64,000 nt of DNA from Dendrocalamus latiflorus (GCA_017311315.1 CM029666.1:4644176-4708175); one strand, 5' to 3'. Counted from the first letter of the stretch, positions 46,301-60,740 are shown. Notes: generated by a model from the sequence alone, not told the origin. Numbers and translations are program-made.

Positions 46301-49300
46301 GGCTGTCCGGATAATGCAGGAGCTGCTGGAACTCTTTATGAAGCAGTACCTAAGAGTCTTGTTGTTAGCAACAATAACTTGAGTACACAAACTGACACAC
46401 TTCTTTTAGAGTTCCCAAATCAGCCACTATGGACGAATGTTTTTGTCAGGAATCACGCCAAAGTCGCTGTTCCTTTGCTCTGGAGTCGTGTTCAGGTACG
46501 AGGCTTTGCAATGATATCTTGATTAATGCTCTACCAATATGGTGGTGTCTTTGGACTTCCTATTTATTTTCTTTTTCAGACATGAACCCATTTAGTGCTA
46601 TAATCGTATATATTCATGTTCTTCAATTCATCTTTAAATTATCTATCCTGTATACTCTCCAAAAAAGCAGAATGCATATTTGATTTTGGTTTTTGTAATC
46701 CATTTATGTATAATCACGAATACACTACAGCTGGGTATGCTAGTTTACAATAAAAAAGCACTAAGGTCTACTTGTGTCTTCCTCTTCTGAGTGAATATAA
46801 TGTGAAAACAGTACTTCAAAATTTGAAAAATTCAAGAATGTGACGGCCATCTTAAAGTAGTGTTGGTGTACCATGGGGAATTTGTTTGTGCTCTCTTGCA
46901 ATTGAAATTCTTAACATTTCCATGACTTTATGCTACATTGCCTTTATGCACATAATGCAAGCTGCGGTTCCTGAAAATAAGAAAATATCTGTGGATGTTC
47001 TTGTCTTTAATTGACTCCATGCTTTCTTTGGAAAGCATTTGAAATAGTCTGCAATCAGTTTTTTTTTACAATTTTTCAGGTCCAAGGACAACTTAGCCTT
47101 CTATCAGGTGCTGTTCTAACTTTTGGGTTGACCCTTTATCCATACTCCGAGTTTGAACTGATGGCGGAGGAGCTTCTTATGAGTGACTCAACAATCAAGG
47201 TGATTTTTTTTGCTGTTGGTTCTTGCTATTTGCCGTCTTCTTGGTGCATCTGTTGTACAGGTGTCAAATCCTATGCACTAATTTGCACTGTTTTTTCAGG
47301 TGTTTGGTGCTTTGAGAATGTCTGTTAAGATGCTCCTTATGTGGAACTCAAGAATGTTAATTGATGGCGGTGGAGATTCAATAGTTGCAACTTCTTTACT
47401 GGATGCTAGCAATTTGATAGTTCTGAAGGTCCATTGTTGGTCTACTTTCAATGACTGTTATTCTCGTTTGCTGCTTAACTTGCATGACAAATTTGCTTAT
47501 ATATTTATCAGGAATCATCTGTGATACATTCTAATGCTAATCTTGGAGTTCGCGGTCAAGGTCTGCTGAACTTATCTGGAGATGGAGACACAATTGAGGC
47601 ACAACGCCTTATTTTATCACTGTTCTACAGCATACAAGTATGGTATATATCCTTTAGCTGATATGTTTTATTTTCTTTATCCACAACTTTGCCGAATTAA
47701 TTTGTTTTTAGCTACATGTTATTTTGCATGCTCATTTTTAAGCACATCACTGTGGGTTCTATTTATACACAAAGACTCTGTAATTTTTTAATGCTTCTAC
47801 TTCTGTCAAATATCCGGTCATGGCAGTCAACTGCAGGTGGTAGCTTGTCTTTGATGCAATTTACATTTTTCCATATTATTTAGCCTGTGTAGTGTTCCCC
47901 CTCAACCCAAGAACTGGATCTAAATAGGTGGCACCGTGGCATTTATATAGATGTCCTGATTAAGATGTCTCATATTTGATGTTTCTCCACTTTTGTGATG
48001 AGTGCTCTCTGCTGCCTTTGTATGTGTGCCCTTTGTTTCTTCTATATTTGTAATTCTAAGTTCTAACTACTCTGATTGAATGTTGTACACGTTCTATTTT
48101 CCCTTTTGTAAACTATTGCAAGAAATAACTACAATAATTATTTCTTTTGTAGGTTGGACCTGGCTCCGTTTTACGGGGCCCACATGTAAATGGAAGTAGT
48201 GATGATGTGTAAATACTTCCTCCTTCAACTATTGCATTGAGAAGTTCTTTTGCCATATTTCCGGTGTTGGAAAGTTTTTCACTTTTTTGCACGTTAATGA
48301 GCTGTTGTGCATCTGTTAGGGCCCCAAAGTTGAACTGTGAAGACGAGACCTGTCCTGTGGAAATAATTCATCCACCAGAAGATTGTAATCTGAATTCATC
48401 ATTGTCATTTACTCTTCAGGTACATTGGTTTTTTAACTTTCCCATGTGGTGCTTATCAGGTTACTTTGCTGGTAAGATGCAAATTATGACCACTTTTCCC
48501 TTTAGGTATGTCGTGTTGAAGATATTGATGTCTGGGGTCTTGTACAAGGAACTGTAATTCATTTCAATAGGGCAAGAAGTGTCACTGTGCACACATCTGG
48601 GACCATCAGTGCCACAGGCTTGGGTAATGTGCGATCTTTCTGTTGTTTGCCAGAATGTATTGTTGGTTTGTTGCTTGCAGTTCTAAGGACAGCTTAAAGT
48701 CTCCTGTGGATTCTGTGAGTAGATCAGTCATATGCTTGAAAAATACTGTGCAAATTTGCAGTGTTGCTTGGCTGCTAAGTGTAAAGAGAATTTATGCTTC
48801 TGAACTTGGGGTCCCTGATGGTGGATACAGTGGGCACACATACTATAATCTTAAAACTCAGTAATCTTCAACATATCTCAACACTAACATTTTATCTTCA
48901 ACATATCTCAAAACTAACATTTAACATTCACCTAGCTTGTCAAAATGTCAAGGCATATTATTTTCAGCAGCAAATACATGTTATCTTATAGGAATATATT
49001 CCAACCGGATGAGAAAAAAAATAGTAGCACTCTGTAATGCTGAAGATACCCCCCTTTTCCCCTGTTTTCCGTTCTGCATGCTATCCTTAGTTTCTTCATT
49101 GGAAAATCCATATAGAACAAATTGCTTAAATTTTCTACCTTTGGTCTCAGCTGAGATAAGTTGCTGCAAGTCCATTTGCAGGGCTTGAGAACTGTGTGTT
49201 TTGTTTATTTTCTGTTTTGACTTCATTATGCTTAAAAATTCCTGCTTATAATTATAGCAACATATGTTTCAAACTATTTTTTCACATTGTGATGATCTTA

Positions 49301-52300
49301 TGTCCAGTGACATGCTTTCTGTGACATATTGTAGAACTTAAATTTCATTCTTCTAATTTCAGGCTGTCATAGTGGAATAGGACAAGGAAGAATGTTAAGT
49401 AGTGGCCTAAGCGGTGGTGGTGGACATGGTGGTAAAGGGGGGGACGGTTTTTCTGATGGGAGTCGTGCTGAGGGTGGAGCTACATATGGTAATGCTGATT
49501 TGCCTTGTGAACTTGGCAGTGGCAGTGGCAATGACACCACAGGGTTTTCCACAGCTGGTGGTGGTATAATAGGTAACACACATGAATATATGATCCATGT
49601 TTGACCCATATTTAATCATAAATGCATACTAGATGTTAAGAATATCGTCTCTTATCATTGCTGTAATGGCACTCCAGTGTTGGGCTCATGGGAGTATTCT
49701 CTGCCAAGTCTCACGCTCTATGGTACCATAGAATCAAATGGTAACAGTTCCACTAATGCCTCCATTGGACCTGGTGGTGGTTCTGGGGGCACAATTCTTC
49801 TATTTGTGCACACTTTGTCCCTAGCGAATAGCTCCATCCTTTCGAGTGTTGGTGGCTTTGGAAGAGCTGGCAGTGGTGGGGGTGGAGGGGGAAGGATTCA
49901 CTTCCATTGGTCTAACATTCCTACTGGAGATGAGTATGTTCCTGTTGCAGTTGTTCAAGGATCAATACTTGCAAGGTCCGATTTGATCCTTTCTCTAATA
50001 TTACTTTCAGTATTCTTGGTTTTCTGGATGAATTTGCAAAGCCAAGTTACTTTAAATATGTAGTATTGTTGGCAATGTAGGGCATAACATGTGGTGTTAA
50101 TAATATTATGAAATTTCTGTATTTTCAGTTGTTCTAATTTAATCTTGCATTTCGTGGATTGTTTTTTTCCTACTCTTTATGTCTAGTCTAATTTTATTAT
50201 GATGACATTACAGGATGTTGAGGCCAGGAAAAAACTGAATAACTAATTCGTGCTGTATGTTTTGATATTTTGGACCTTTAATCAGTAGCAGTGCCAGCCC
50301 TATCATCAAGTTTGTAGATCGTGTCTTTTTTTAGATTTTTTTAAATTTATTTATTTTTACCTTTTGAATGTTGAGGCTTGGGACTCCCTGCATCTTTCAG
50401 AGTTGAACAATATGGGGTATGGATGGCTCTTATTTTACTTAAGTATCATTGTATAGATATTTTAGAAGGAAGAATTTGCGGAAAAGTTGCTATTAATTAC
50501 AGGACTATGTTTAGTCCTACATCTATCATGCTGAAATAACTTTTTGGTGCTTGAGATGCGGTGCCAGTTGACACATGCTGAGCTTTTGCAACTTGGAAGC
50601 AGCTTAGTAGGATGAAATCTGTTTTTTTATATGGTCGCCTCATTATATACCCACTTTCGTATGGTTTTTACAGCCCTTACAGCAATGATGGCTTTGTGAT
50701 GATAACATGTTGTTACTTCATTAGATGGAAGCTCTTTCTTTGTGGAATTCTCATCACAGTATGAAATATCTGAAAATAAGCATTCTTATTGTTCCGAAAA
50801 ACATCATTATTTAAAATAGGGAAATATTTGATTGCATCAAATTCGAGATTGACCCAATTTTGAACGTGTTAAAATATAATTTATGTATTGAAGGAGTTTA
50901 TGGAATGCTGATGTGGAAATGAGTTGTACTTTATGTTAGGGAAAATTTAGCTTATGCCATTAGTTGCGGTCTACTTCTCACTTTTGCCACTAAATTTTCT
51001 GTCGTCTCACTTATGCCATTGTTCCACAACTAATGGCATAAGCTAAATTTTCCCTTTATTTTAGGCATGTTATCAGAATCTGAAATTCATGGCTGAATTG
51101 TGATGTGCATGATGCAATTTAATTTTGATTTCTGTACATTTCCCTTTCATCACTAGTATTTGTTGTCAGACGTGTAACATGACTGTAAGATGTCATATAT
51201 ATTATTGGTATGCTGACTGTGTATTCTTGTACAGTGGAGGAATCAGCAAAGGGCAAGGATTTTCTGGTGGGAATGGAACAGTTACAGGAAGAGCTTGCCC
51301 AAAAGGTCTTTATGGTACATTTTGCAAGGTAACTTATTTATGTGATTATGTCATAAATGTGATCCACCCTTTTGTCATCATTTATTTGTAACTTTTTGAC
51401 CAATAAAAGTTGGTTGATTCAATTACTCATAACCTACTCAAGTGTTCTGTATCATGATATTGTTTAATATGTCAGTCCATCATCTAGCAAGAAAACTGAA
51501 CAGTCACATTTCTAATTTCTTAGTTCTGGTGGGCTGGTGGCTTTATGCCTATATCTACTCTAGTTGCTACTTATGTGGTGGTGTTTCTGTGGAAAATGCA
51601 GGAATGTCCTTTGGGAACGTACAAGAATGTTACTGGATCTTCAAAATCTCTGTGCTTTCCATGCCCTCCAGATGAGCTCCCTCACCGTGCTGTATACATA
51701 AGTGTCCGAGGTAATTCTTTCTATATATTTTCTCAGAGTGATATGTAGTGGAAGTGCATCCTAAGCAGATTACTTTAACTTCTTTTCTAAATATCTCAGC
51801 AACTAGGTATTAGAGTATGTTGTCTTTGGATTTATCTTTTTCTTGGTAATGTGTGATTTCTTCTCTGTTTTCTTTTTGATGTCACCCTAGATTGCTTTGA
51901 ATATTTTTCATTTTCAAGTTGTTCTAAGGATAAGAGGTTTCTTCTAGTTTGCTTGAATATTCTAAGCATAGCTTATGTTTGACAGGAGGTACAGCTGAAA
52001 CTCCATGCCCATACAAATGTGTGTCTGATAGATATCGCATGCCTCACTGTTATACTGCTCTGGAAGAGTTAATATACACTTTTGGGGGGCCTTGGTTATT
52101 TGGCCTACTTCTTTCAGGCCTTCTTGTTTTGTTAGCTCTTGTTTTAAGTGTTGCTCGTATGAAATTTGTTGGTACTGATGAGTTACCTGGGCCAGCACCA
52201 ACTCAACAAGGGTCCCAAATCGACCACTCCTTTCCTTTCCTAGAATCACTAAATGAGGTACTTTATACATTGTGCTGCTCAAACCCATATAGGCCTTATT

Positions 52301-55172
52301 TAAGTACCATATGAAGTTACGAACATCCTGAATTTTGATAGAAGTTTTGCTATTGTTGCAGGTCTTGGAAACTAATAGGGCTGAAGAATCACATGGTCAT
52401 GTACACAGGATGTATTTCATGGGTCCGAACACCTTCAGTGAACCTTGGCATCTCCCACACACTCCACCAGAGCTGATCACAGAGATTGTGTATGTATGCT
52501 TGTCCTCAAGTAGACCTAGGCACTGCTTAAACAGATTTAACCTTTCTGGTTCTTTTGTTTAATAGTCCTCCTGTGTTTTTTTGATTTGCTGTTATGATTC
52601 AAATATCCTCTGGGTGTTAGAAGTTCTATCGAAAATTCAAAATTACACAATTGATGTTCTATTTGTTCTGTCTACATTGTCAGGTATGAGGATGCATTTA
52701 ATCGATTTGTCGATGAGATAAATACCCTTGCAGCTTATCAGTGGTGGGAAGGATCAATTTACAGTATCCTCTGCATACTTGCATACCCCTTGGCTTGGTC
52801 ATGGCAGCAGTGGCGTAGAAGAAAGAAATTACAAAGACTTCGTGAGTTTGTTCGCTCTGAGTATGATCATTCATGCTTACGGTCTTGCCGTTCACGTGCA
52901 CTTTATGAAGGGCTCAAGGTCTGTAACTCTGTATTTCACTATTTCTAAACAGTAAGCACTAGATGTTTGTGGGATGATACTATAAGCTTATCTTCAATCT
53001 CTAGCTTTGCTAGTGTTAAGAATTGTACCATCCTCATGATTTTTCTCAGAAAATTGAATTTTTGTAAGTTGCATTCTGAAATTTATTGTTCAGCTTGTAA
53101 TTGATAAATATTATCATAGGGTGGGCATATTAAACTACCAGTAATAAAAGTTGTACTGTTAAAGATGTTACGTTGAATAAATAGCAAGATATTGTCTTGA
53201 ACATTAATGTCCGTATTATCTATAGACCAGAAACATTGTGCAATAATTTTAGTAATATCAACGGCGGTTAAATTCAAGTTTTAGAATTAACCATTCGTGA
53301 GTGACCGTTCTATAAATTTTTAGCGTCCTTCACTAGTCAATTGTAAACATATTACTCATTTTCTCCCTTCCAAAACTGAAATTTTATCTTTCGGGATAAA
53401 GGGAACAGGTCATGTGTGGCAGTCTTGTCATCTTTGAAATTAAGATATCGCCTATTTTCCCAATCTGCAGGTGACTGCAACTCCAGATCTTATGCTGGGA
53501 TATTTAGATTTCTTCCTTGGGGGTGATGAGAAGAGGCCTGATCTTCCGCCTCGTCTTCGTCAAAGGTTTCCAATGTCTTTGATCTTTGGTGGTGATGGAA
53601 GTTACATGGCTCCATTTTCACTTCATAGTGACAGTGTGCTCACTAGTCTTATGAGTCAGGTATGATCTTAATATCTTTCAAACTGCAATACTGCATTTCT
53701 GAAGCTTCTCCTTAGAGCCTCATGTTATGTCCATTGCAGGCTGTTGCCTCATCGATATGGCACCGTCTTGTAGCTGGATTGAATGCCCAGTTGCGTTTGG
53801 TTCGACGTGGAAATCTCAAAGTAACATTCCTTCCTGTCCTCAACTGGCTTGAAACTCATGCAAATCCTGCTTTGGGTGTGAATAGTGTCCGTGTTGATCT
53901 TGCCTGGTTCCAAGCTACAGCATTAGGGTATTGCCAACTTGGTCTTGTCGTTTATGCTGTTGAAGGAGAACCAGTGTCTGCTGGACTTGATGGTAGCCCT
54001 AGAATTAAAATAGAGCAACATTCACTGTGAGTAATTATTTATGTTGGTGCTGAGCATTTGTCATTTTGCTTGTTAATCATCGTTTATTCCTAATGGTTTA
54101 TTGCATCATGCAGGGCGCAGAACATGCTTGCTGATTCTCAACTAGATCACTCAAGGATTAAGGATGCTCTTATGCGCAAAAGGATTACTGGCGGAATTCT
54201 TGATAGTAATAGCTTAAGGACACTTAAAGACAGGAGAGATCTGTTTTACCCGTTTTCGCTTATCTTGCACAATACTAAACCAGTTGGGCATCAGGTCTTT
54301 CTCTGCCCTCATTTGAACTTATAGAATGATTATGATTGAATTTATGACAGTTTGCACTTATCATAGTTCTGTTGTTCTTAACTGCAGGATCTTGTTGGCT
54401 TAGTAATCTCAATATTGCTTCTCGCGGATTTCAGCTTAGTGTTGCTTACTTTTCTCCAGCTATATTCATACTCTATGGCTGATGTTCTCTTAGTTCTGTT
54501 TGTTCTTCCTCTTGGGATACTGTCGCCTTTTCCTGCTGGAATAAATGCTCTTTTTAGTCATGGACCACGGCGGTCAGCAGGCCTTGCTCGTGTATACGCA
54601 TTGTGGAACATTACTTCACTGGTCAATGTTGTAAGGATCCTTTGCCCATCCGCATTTCATTGTTACATGTTTATTTGTGCCTACATTGTATTCAAAATCT
54701 TGGAGAACTCTGTAGTTAGCATTACCACTATTATTAATATCTGCAATGGTATTAGCTTGTCTATACCAAGTTTTACCTTCATTGTATCTTCATGTACTTC
54801 TTCCCATGCACGTTCAGGTTGTGGCTTTCGTATGTGGTCTTGTACATTATAAGTCGTCAACCAAAAGACATCCAAGCACGCAGCCATGGAACCTGGGAAC
54901 GTAAGCATCATTCTCCTTGCCAGTCGGCAAGCATTTGTTTTTTTAGAACTATATGCAATTAGGCAATCAACACATCTTTTTGCCTGCCTCGTCTTCATCC
55001 TGCACATGTTGAAACTCTATGCAGGGATGAAAGTGGTTGGTGGCTCTTCCCAACTGGGCTCATGTTGTTGAAATGCATCCAAGCAAGGCTTGTTGATTGG
55101 CATGTTGCTAATTTAGAGATCCAAGATCGCGCAGTATATAGTAATGACCCAAACATATTTTGGCAATCATGA
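43324..55172 (+). CDS. Glycine-rich, ephrin-receptor-like membrane protein, 22 exons
   Basis: The exons are 43324-44162, 44987-45102, 46287-46495, 47080-47199, 47300-47428, 47512-47637, 48153-48208, 48320-48419, 48506-48623, 49363-49572, 49678-49975, 51235-51328, 51602-51710, 51986-52257, 52362-52489, 52684-52918, 53471-53659, 53740-54026, 54114-54294, 54388-54630, 54818-54900 and 55025-55172. They sum to 4,290 bases, 1,429 residues, all with GT-AG introns and an open frame. The protein matches the plant family of Arabidopsis At5g11700/At4g32920/At5g47020, whose function is poorly known. It has a signal peptide (about 1-25), a polyproline run (about 54-64), and Gly-rich beta-helix-like segments. 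A Cys-rich ephrin-receptor-like region follows (CPKGLYGTFCKECPLGTYK, about 795-870). Membrane spans lie near 877-900 and in 1273-1325. It ends FWQS. The start context CCCATGG is good. Confidence 0.95.
45157..45759. mobile_element. Tourist-like MITE in intron 2
   Basis: The ends are GGGTACATTTGGATC and, reverse-complemented, GGGTGTGTTTGGATC. The flanks are TTA on both sides (45154-45156, 45760-45762), the PIF/Harbinger duplication. The 603-bp interior has no coding capacity. It sits inside the intron between exons 2 and 3 of the glycine-rich gene. Confidence 0.8.
50938..51055. repeat. Perfect 29-bp foldback in intron 11
   Basis: AGGGAAAATTTAGCTTATGC and the next nine bases (50938-50966) are mirrored exactly at 51027-51055, with a 60-base loop. 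This is a short MITE able to form a long hairpin in the pre-mRNA. Confidence 0.85.
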
Positions 55173-57230
55173 CATCCGGTGCAACTAGGTTACTGGGGTG
55201 CTTTTTACAACTCGATTTTTTGGGAGTTGATAAAAGGAAGTAGTGGGGGACAGCACGGCCTCTCTTTATTGACAAGGCAAAGAAGCAACTACAGTGCTTA
55301 TAGATGCATACTTCCGTCACCATCGTTAATCATGTGCGGTCACAACCAGTGTTTTGTTGTATATATAAAGGTGTACTTGATCCATTCTTTGTAGGATTTA
55401 GACACCACAGAGTTATAAACAACTAGAAATACAACCCGTGCGATAGCGTGATGCTGCGTAATGACGTTGCATGGGACCCCCTGTTATATATTCTTTCCTT
55501 TGCTTATGAAACGGGGAGACGAATGTTTTTGGTGATCTGAGTTGGCCGGTGAAAGAAGTAATCTGCAATGAAAAAATGGAAAGAAATAACCAACAAAAAT
55601 CATCTCGAAAGTGGGATAACTGAGACAGGCATGTAATACTTTCCTCTTCCAAACTATGGACGGGAAACTAGGGCATCAGAGATTATTTATGACGTCAAAG
55701 AGTTCTCAATAGACCAGGATCCATCAGCTAGCTAATATGAATCGACCAAAATAATTTGCACTCAAATGAATTAAATTACTAACCTGGTTTTGCGCACTGT
55801 ATACTGTAAGCTGGAAAACAATACCTCCAATTTTACTTAGGAATCATAAAAAAAAATTTTGTGATGGTTCATCATTAGGCTGCATTAGCTCCGAGATAAA
55901 ACAATTTGAAGCTACTGAAATTGGAGCATCTCCAGCGGCAGAAGACACACTTTACCAATGCAAAAGGAGTCAGGTAAAAATATGCCACGCATTTTCTAAT
56001 TTAGGAGGTGGTGGTTCACCAACACCTGTAGGGCAGCGCAAACAAGTATACAGTCGATCAAAGCCTACACTTACCCAATTTTAAATGTATGAACCTCCGT
56101 ATGGTTACAATTTAGCAACTACACAGTGTAAGAAGTTACAGTCGCCAATGTTACCCCTAACCAAACATTTTAAGTGAAAAGAAACAAAAGGATACGGTTG
56201 ATCTTAATGCAAAAGTAAATTATTTGAACCATTAATTTCTTGAGAAAGCAGTACATTATAAACCGAGAGATAAAACCGAGGCACTTATCAAGGAATCAGC
56301 ATGAGACAATTCGTTTATCTTTCACAGAATATATAAGTTTCTTTTGTTTCTAAGGAAGAAATGGAATGAAATCTTTATAAAGACGAGCGTTGGATACACC
56401 ACATAATAAAAGACCATGCCAGAAAGTCGTCAATATTTTAGAACCATTGCATAATTCGATACCACTCTTTGAAGACGTCTCCATACCAAATGGGTCATCA
56501 TAACAAATCTGCATTTGCTGCGCATCCAGCTGCCATTAGTAGGTGTGCGCAAATGTTTTATTCTGTTTATTGAAGAATTTAGCTAAGTAAAGGAAGGTAA
56601 ATCTTCAACAAAATATTACTATGGTGGAAATATCGTAGAACTGAGTGGCAAGAGAAATTGCCTTAAGTCTTTCCTTTCTATACCATCATCAGTAAATACT
56701 TAACAAACAGACGCCAAAAGAGGCAATCTAGCAAACAGCTGTCCTGCGAGAAACAACATATATTTGTCGGATTCAAAATCAAATCACAGTTTTTATGTAA
56801 ACTCGATACTGTTTACTTCATTCAGACTGAAAAAATTGAATGACAAACATCACTCTTTATGCACGATTCAGCTTGGGGCTGCATCTGCGTCAATTCCTCC
56901 GTTGCCTGTGGTGGTTGATGTGCTGCCCATCTGATCGATTGGGGAGTTCTTCTGCTTGCTTGTGGTGGTCGATGTGTCGGTGGTTCAATTTGGGTTGTTC
57001 TTTGCACGTCTGCGGTAATCGACATGTTGGACTGATTGTTCTTGGGGCCTTTTCGCCTGTTTGTGGTGGTCAGTGTGCCCAGGATCAGTTTGAGAGGTGT
57101 ACAACCGTTGCCAGCAATCAGAGAAATGAATAATTCTCGAAACTTTTTCTCTAAAATATTCAAAATCTTCGTTCGAATGACTACCATAATCACCAAATTC
57201 AGATCATACCAACACGACAAAGAAAAACCA
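55173..57230. other. 3' flank of the glycine-rich gene and unassigned sequence
   Basis: The first few hundred bases should hold the 3' UTR; no clear AATAAA was chosen. The rest has no recognised gene. Short open frames are not supported by any domain. Confidence 0.4.
56880..57090. repeat. Degenerate tandem repeats of about 50 bp, four copies
   Basis: GTGGTGGTTGATGTG-like cores recur at about 56908, 56962, 57010 and 57063 with diverged spacers. An overlapping minus-strand frame (132 residues, QPPQA-like repeats) is probably a by-product. Confidence 0.6.
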
Positions 57231-59810
57231 AGCTAGCAACAAGAGCCAACGAAATCGATAACGTTCTACACAGGTTCGGTCAGACAGCCATTGGGAAATT
57301 GGTCTGACTGCCGGCCTGCAACCAGCTGTTCCCTATTCCCAAACCTGAAAATCTCTCGGGGTAAAAGATTAAATCTTAAAAACTTTATCAAATCTCATCC
57401 AAATACTTCTAAATTTTGCATAAGACTTTTTCAAGGTAATAATAATATAAATCAATCAAGAATCACAAGATTTTTAGGTTCGAGTTTACCAATTTGAAGA
57501 GAATTGAATCTAGGACATAGGAACACCAAAACCCTATTTTTAAAATTACATCTTGCTTGTGATGATCTAAGACATGATCTTTTTCAAATATATTCTCACA
57601 TTTTCTAGCAAGATAATCCAAGTAAGAGGTTGGGCTAGAACTCCCACGAACCCGAAATCACAAATCTAGTTCAAGAACAAAATAAACAAAGCAAGAACAT
57701 GATTGAGACAAAGATTTGATCTATTTCAGAGGAGGATGGAGTTTAAATGCTCATGGATGATTACAAGGTGCAGGCAAAACACCACCTTTTTTCTCTGAAG
57801 ATCTCTCACACACAACCATGAAGGAGACAAGCTAGTATAGCAAAACCTAAGCATAGAATCCTTAAAACTACCACCTCCTCTCCTCTCTAAATATTCAACA
57901 CACCATTTAATGGGTTTAATCCATTAAGCTTACTGGGAAAACATGTCAACCCCACTAACACTGATTTTACACACTCACACGCGCTTCTCAAAGTGCTTAA
58001 AAGGATCAAATTATTAACATACTAGTAGTTGATCCACACCACACAACCAACTCTATCCTAACCCTAAACCATCTCCTTTGCACCTTCTCATGTTGCGGTT
58101 TTGCTGTAGGCCTTAAGTTTGGTTTTGAGCATTTCCCAAAACGCCCCCAACAAAGCTTTCGGGCACCTTCCCGTGACTCCATCTTCATCGTCGTCCCAAA
58201 GTTTCTTTATATGCTTTGACACGTAGCCCGTAGTGCTTAATGACTAACCACCACGTCTTTAGGTATTTGGACTCCACCGAACCGTTTTTATGTGCATCAG
58301 CTTCGTCACTTGACGTACCATATGCACTAACTTGCCGCTTCACGATCTTTATCTTCTATGTGCTCCCACTTGAGCTACATAGCATCATCCAGACTTACAT
58401 GACCACTTGGACCTCAGCTCCCCCATCTAGTCCCAGTACATTACCATCAATCGCTACGTCCTCCAAGCTACCAGCACATCTAAAAACTAAATAACTATAT
58501 CGAGCACAAGTTCTATGTACTTTACTCATGTTAGTCAAAATCATACATCATACAATGCAACACAAACCCTCATGGCTCCCAAGCCATAAACTGAACTTTA
58601 ACCAACTCAACCCAACTCACCCTGATCAACCCAAATTGCCACAGCTGGTTTGGCCACCATTACCAGGCTGGGCAGACCGTTGGCGCTGGTCTGACCGCCA
58701 ACACCATGTCAATCAGACCACCCCGGTTAGATCGCCTAACTACATAAAAAACACCCTCTTTGTAATTTTAGTAAAAAATGTATATAGTTTCAGCTCCAGT
58801 TTTTAATTCTAGAGGTACCAAGTGCACCTCACCCCCAAACAAGCTTACTTAAGTGTTTGGTTTTCATTTACCCAAAGGGTGCGTTTGATTGGTAGAATCC
58901 TCCAAGGATTCCAAGGAATGCTTTAGTAATCCTATAAGATTACCCTACTTGGTAAAACAACCAGTAATCTAAACCAGGAATCCATAATTACCTTGGGAAC
59001 CAGATTACCATGATTTCCAGGAACTTTCCTGTAGAAAAGGGTGTCTATCTTGGATTATCAAAGTCAAAATTTGAACCTTTTGAATTCAAAATCCAAATTA
59101 AAAAATATTTTTATCAAAATATGAATTTCAAAACCAAAATATCAAAATTTGAATCCTAAATTTAGAATATTAAATTTCAAAATTCAAATCTTCAAGTTTG
59201 TGTATTGAAATCTCATTTTTTAAAACTAAATCTTAAAATCTGAAATTTCGCATTATGGATTTCAAAAATTCAAGTTCCAAAAATTTAAATTTTATAAATT
59301 TGAATATTTTAAATTTCCAAACCCAAATTTTAAATTTAAAATTTCTAAAATCCAAATTTTGAACTTTTGAATAATAAGAATTGAATTTTTGAATGTCTCA
59401 ATTTTAAATTGTAAAATTCAAATTTTAGTTTTCAATATAAAATTTATAAATGTTAACCTTCAAGGTTTGAAATTTCAAATCATGTAATTTAAATTTGTGA
59501 ACTTGTTGGTTTGAGTTATGAAATGTTTGAAATATTATAAAACCTATTTTGTAGTTTCTTTCAAATAAACCAAACATTAGAATTTTAGATTACCAATAAT
59601 GTGTTATCGGTAATCAGATTGAGGGGAATATTAGATTACAAGGGAATGTGAAATTACACATACCAAACACATCCAAAGGTCCTTGGCCGGTCTGACCGCT
59701 TGTCCCATGGTGATTAGATCGCAATCCCCATAGTGATCAGACCGCTGGCTACATGCCAGTCAAATCGTTGTCCTATGGTGGTCAGACCATCTGAGTCGTG
59801 ACAGCACAAC
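57231..59810 (-). repeat. Copia LTR-like block, minus strand, with MITE insertion
   Basis: Read on the minus strand it shares style and motifs with the plus-strand block at 63.15-64 kb: TTAATGGG, a CTAGGTTTTG/CTAGGGTTAGGG stretch, TTGATTGAT-rich tails, and a closing run with GGCAGTCAGAC. GGTCTGACCGC-type motifs recur at 57277, 58690 and 59690. Ends were not fixed. The MITE at 58877-59674 interrupts it. Confidence 0.45.
58877..59674. mobile_element. MITE-like element, 0.8 kb
   Basis: The ends are GGGTGCGTTTGATTGG and, reverse-complemented, GGATGTGTTTGGTATG; the flanks are AAA on both sides. The interior is extremely AT-rich with repeated AAATTTCAAAATTCAAA. The ends fit a Tourist-like family, though the duplication is low-information. 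Confidence 0.55.
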
Positions 59811-60740
59811 CTGAAATATGAATTTTCTAAAACTTTCAAAAGATTCAAATTCAACTTAACAAAAGTAACAATTATTCATCACAAATATATCTTAGACCTA
59901 GCGCATAGTCTCTCAAGAGGCCTTCAAGCTGGTTGGCTGATAAGCAAGGGGCTCCCTGGGATTACAGTTCTTATCTCATTGGTTGATGATCATATGTTTT
60001 GTAAGAAAATTAATGGCGAGAAAATAGGGCAAATTAAACAAAATGGGGGAAAAGAGGAGATTAAAAAAGTGGAAATCGGAAAAAATATTTTTGTCCCAAT
60101 GGCCTTCATTGTTGTAAGTTGGAAGTCCATCTCATTCAGTCAAGCAATATACTTCATACACAGTCTGAATAAGGCGTAGCATCGACATGATGGAACCTCT
60201 ACATATAGCAAGAACTAACCACATCGCCAGATTAATCTGTTCTTCCAAAGTTTGGATATTGTTCTTGATTTTTTTTGGGTCCAGTACTGTAATGAACCCT
60301 CTGTACATATGTCGCAGTGTCCTTCCGTTGTTTATTTTCTCGATACTACTCTTTCATAAATTTACTTTTATAAGCTCTGTTGAGCTCTTCTGTAAGATAC
60401 TAGTAGTCTCGAGAAATGGTTTGTTTCTGAACTTCTCCTTCGAACAGTTTTCTGTTGTTTTCGTGTTGCTAAACCTGCAATTGCCTTCTGTTGCAAGTAT
60501 CGGAAACCTAGGGCTAGCCCTGTAAACATGGCCTATAATGGACACCACACCACTTAGTCTATAAATAAAAAGTTCTAATCATTGTAATTTATACCTTTGG
60601 AGGAGAAAGTAATAAAGAAAAGGAAAATGAGTTCTCCATCTCTTGTGTTCAATTTGTTTTTTTTTGCATTATTCTATGATTAATCAATCTTCTATCTAAG
60701 AGGAATCATTCGGATTGGACTGGCCAGCGATGGTTTCTCA
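59811..60740 (+). other. Unassigned; probably includes a 5' copia LTR
   Basis: Directly before the primer-site-like motif at 60743 the sequence resembles the end of a copia LTR (CTATAAATAAAAAG near 60560, then GGAGAAAGTAATAAAG). The LTR start was not found. Confidence 0.35.
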
